Position numbers and translations under genes: made by a program
In this document: piece by piece, positions 5,278 to 5,844 of the stretch
Numbering within the stretch: the first letter of the stretch is position 1
Layout of the letters: the number at the start of each line of letters is the position of its first letter
Notes under the pieces: model-generated
What the model was told of the DNA's origin: nothing
The model's database searches: none
The model's input: only the letters and a program-made list of their open reading frames with translations
From: Candidatus Microgenomates bacterium
Lineage (GTDB): Bacteria > Patescibacteria > Microgenomatia > JADHYG01
Assembly: GCA_016782545.1 (NCBI GenBank)
Contig: JADHYG010000061.1
Span: 1 to 5,844, forward strand
DNA length: 5,844 nucleotides
Direction: 5' to 3'

Positions 5278-5595
5278 CTATTCCTTGTCAGTTAACGCAT
5301 TTTCAAACCTGTTTTACATCCCACCCGGTAATATACTCACATAACTTTAAACTAAGAGTTGTTAATCGGAATTCTCGTCCCTTCCTAACACCAAACCTAT
5401 CAGGATAGGTCCTCTCTACAATAAACCACGACCCACTAGTTTATCATTAAACGCCCCAACCAGCTCCGGCAGACCATAACCAATCCTTTCTGAAACTTTA
5501 GTAACCCACTCACCATGATTGTGAACCTTATGATATTGAGGGTTATTTTCCTGATAAGTTTCGTAACAGGCTTTTATAGTCCCCGCAAAACAAAT
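5278..5595 (-). pseudogene. Decayed protein-coding remnant with two compensating frameshifts
   Basis: Between the tail-anchored gene and the transposase, the minus strand carries coding-looking sequence split over frames. A 59-codon open stretch with no start codon (5419-5595) reads KACYETYQENNPQYHKVHNH, then GEWVTKVSERIGYGLPELVG, and ends at TAG (5416-5418). In a second frame, WFIVERTYPDRFGVRKGREF and LTTLSLKLCEYITGWDVKQV continue to TGA (5303-5305). Removing one T there gives ENALTDKE followed by TAG (5278-5280), back in the first frame. The pieces join without gaps into about 105 residues with varied, globular-looking composition, hence one gene with a -1/+1 pair of indels. There is no start codon, and the 5' end stops near the transposase, so the IS insertion may have cut it. 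I do not recognise the family. Confidence 0.5.
5395..5410. repeat. Near-perfect palindrome ACCTATC-AG-GATAGGT
   Basis: Seven-bp perfect arms surround a 2-nt centre. The site lies inside the decayed remnant, next to the point where its reading frame shifts. A tight palindrome can be a site of small deletions, or it may be a coincidental part of the old coding sequence. No U-run follows on either strand, so it is not a convincing terminator. Confidence 0.4.
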
Positions 5596-5611
5596 TTACC
5601 ACATTTAATTG

Positions 5612-5617
5612 TATAAT
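5612..5617 (+). promoter_or_regulatory. -10 box (TATAAT) of the transposase gene
   Basis: A perfect TATAAT ends 7 nt before the GTG start codon. The -35 position 17 nt upstream is poor (AACAAA). The predicted transcription start falls on or next to the GTG, giving a leaderless mRNA. Confidence 0.5.
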
Positions 5618-5624
5618 TGTCTAA

Positions 5625-5844
5625 GTGTTAAAACCTGCCCAGATAGCAACAGACGAGAAAGAATTATTAGTAAGTTGGTACCGTTATGGTCCTAACGCCT
5701 TGGTAAGAGATAGAGCCCACGCTGTCCTGATGAATAATCAAGGATTAAATGCACGCAGAATCGCCAACCTGTTGTTTAGAGATTACAAAACAGTCAGGAC
5801 TTGGTTATCCTCCTTTAAAAAACATAGAATCAGCAGTCTTTTCA
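5625..5844 (+). CDS. IS630-family (Tc1/mariner-like) transposase, N-terminal part
   Basis: An open frame starts at GTG (5625), directly after an in-frame TAA, and runs off the right edge after 73 codons. The visible part is a winged-helix or homeodomain-like DNA-binding region: LVRDRAHAVLMNNQGLNARR (26-45) followed by IANLLFRDYKTVRTWLSSFKK (46-66) gives the tandem helix-turn-helix seen at the N-terminus of IS630 transposases (RDRAHxxL...G...IA..L......V..WL..F). The DDE catalytic domain would be downstream. No ATG is available before residue 36, so the GTG is chosen. There is no Shine-Dalgarno, and a TATAAT ends 7 nt before the start. It is the only plus-strand gene in the window, as expected for an inserted element. 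A regulator carrying only a helix-turn-helix cannot be excluded without the rest. Confidence 0.8.
   Translation, partial: MLKPAQIATDEKELLVSWYRYGPNALVRDRAHAVLMNNQGLNARRIANLLFRDYKTVRTWLSSFKKHRISSLF

Larger units (their letters stand above)
5579..5844 (+). mobile_element. Left part of an IS630/Tc1-mariner-like insertion sequence (continues past the window)
   Basis: The plus-strand transposase start lies 46 nt to the right of TATA at 5575-5578, where a minus-strand gene remnant appears to be cut. IS630 elements insert at TA and their transposase starts a few tens of nt inside the end, so a left end near 5579 (beginning GTCCCCGC) is plausible. The matching right terminal inverted repeat is outside the window, so the boundary is a guess. 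Confidence 0.45.

Noticed and set aside
5395..5410. Intrinsic terminator at the ACCTATC/GATAGGT palindrome
   Set aside because: The central loop is too small in the paired form, and no run of T follows on either strand.

Overview
The window reads as a piece of a small, AT-rich bacterial chromosome. The best guess is a Patescibacteria/CPR lineage, possibly Microgenomates. This is inferred from the low GC, the short primary sigma factor, the four-helix-bundle S23-type gene set in octamer repeats, and many short membrane or unknown proteins. No search could be run. The long dnaG and rpoD frames contain no in-frame TGA, so nothing here suggests recoding of UGA as glycine (Gracilibacteria/SR1). 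Everything from position 1 to about 5600 that looks genic is on the minus strand; only the transposase at the right edge is on the plus strand.

From left to right: a tRNA-Asn(GUU); an S23/IVP-type four-helix-bundle gene broken by one in-frame TGA and framed by 8-nt repeat arrays in inverted orientation; rpoD (primary sigma factor) directly preceded by dnaG (primase), 1 nt apart. The dnaG-rpoD pair is a partial form of the classical macromolecular-synthesis operon. Upstream lies a Phd/YefM-type antitoxin and RelE-type toxin module (antitoxin first, 1 nt gap). Before that is a GC-rich island with a good minus-strand promoter and a multi-hairpin fold, which is a candidate non-coding RNA or structured leader. 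A 29-codon remnant of a serine recombinase follows, overlapping the stop codon of a four-helix membrane protein of unknown function. Next is a small tail-anchored protein. A decayed minus-strand reading frame with two compensating frameshifts comes after that. Last is the 5' part of an IS630-like transposase that runs off the right edge.

The left half is housekeeping (replication priming, transcription initiation, translation). The right half is an accessory strip of toxin-antitoxin genes, recombinase debris, an IS element and pseudogene fragments. The most cross-cutting observation is promoter placement. In front of dnaG and the antitoxin the inferred -10 box ends 9 nt before the start codon, and in front of the transposase 7 nt before it. 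These promoters would give transcripts with a leader of about 0 to 3 nt, which points to leaderless translation in this organism. The candidate structured RNA at about 4199-4275 and the repeat-framed S23 gene that contributes the rpoD stop codon are the other items most worth following up.
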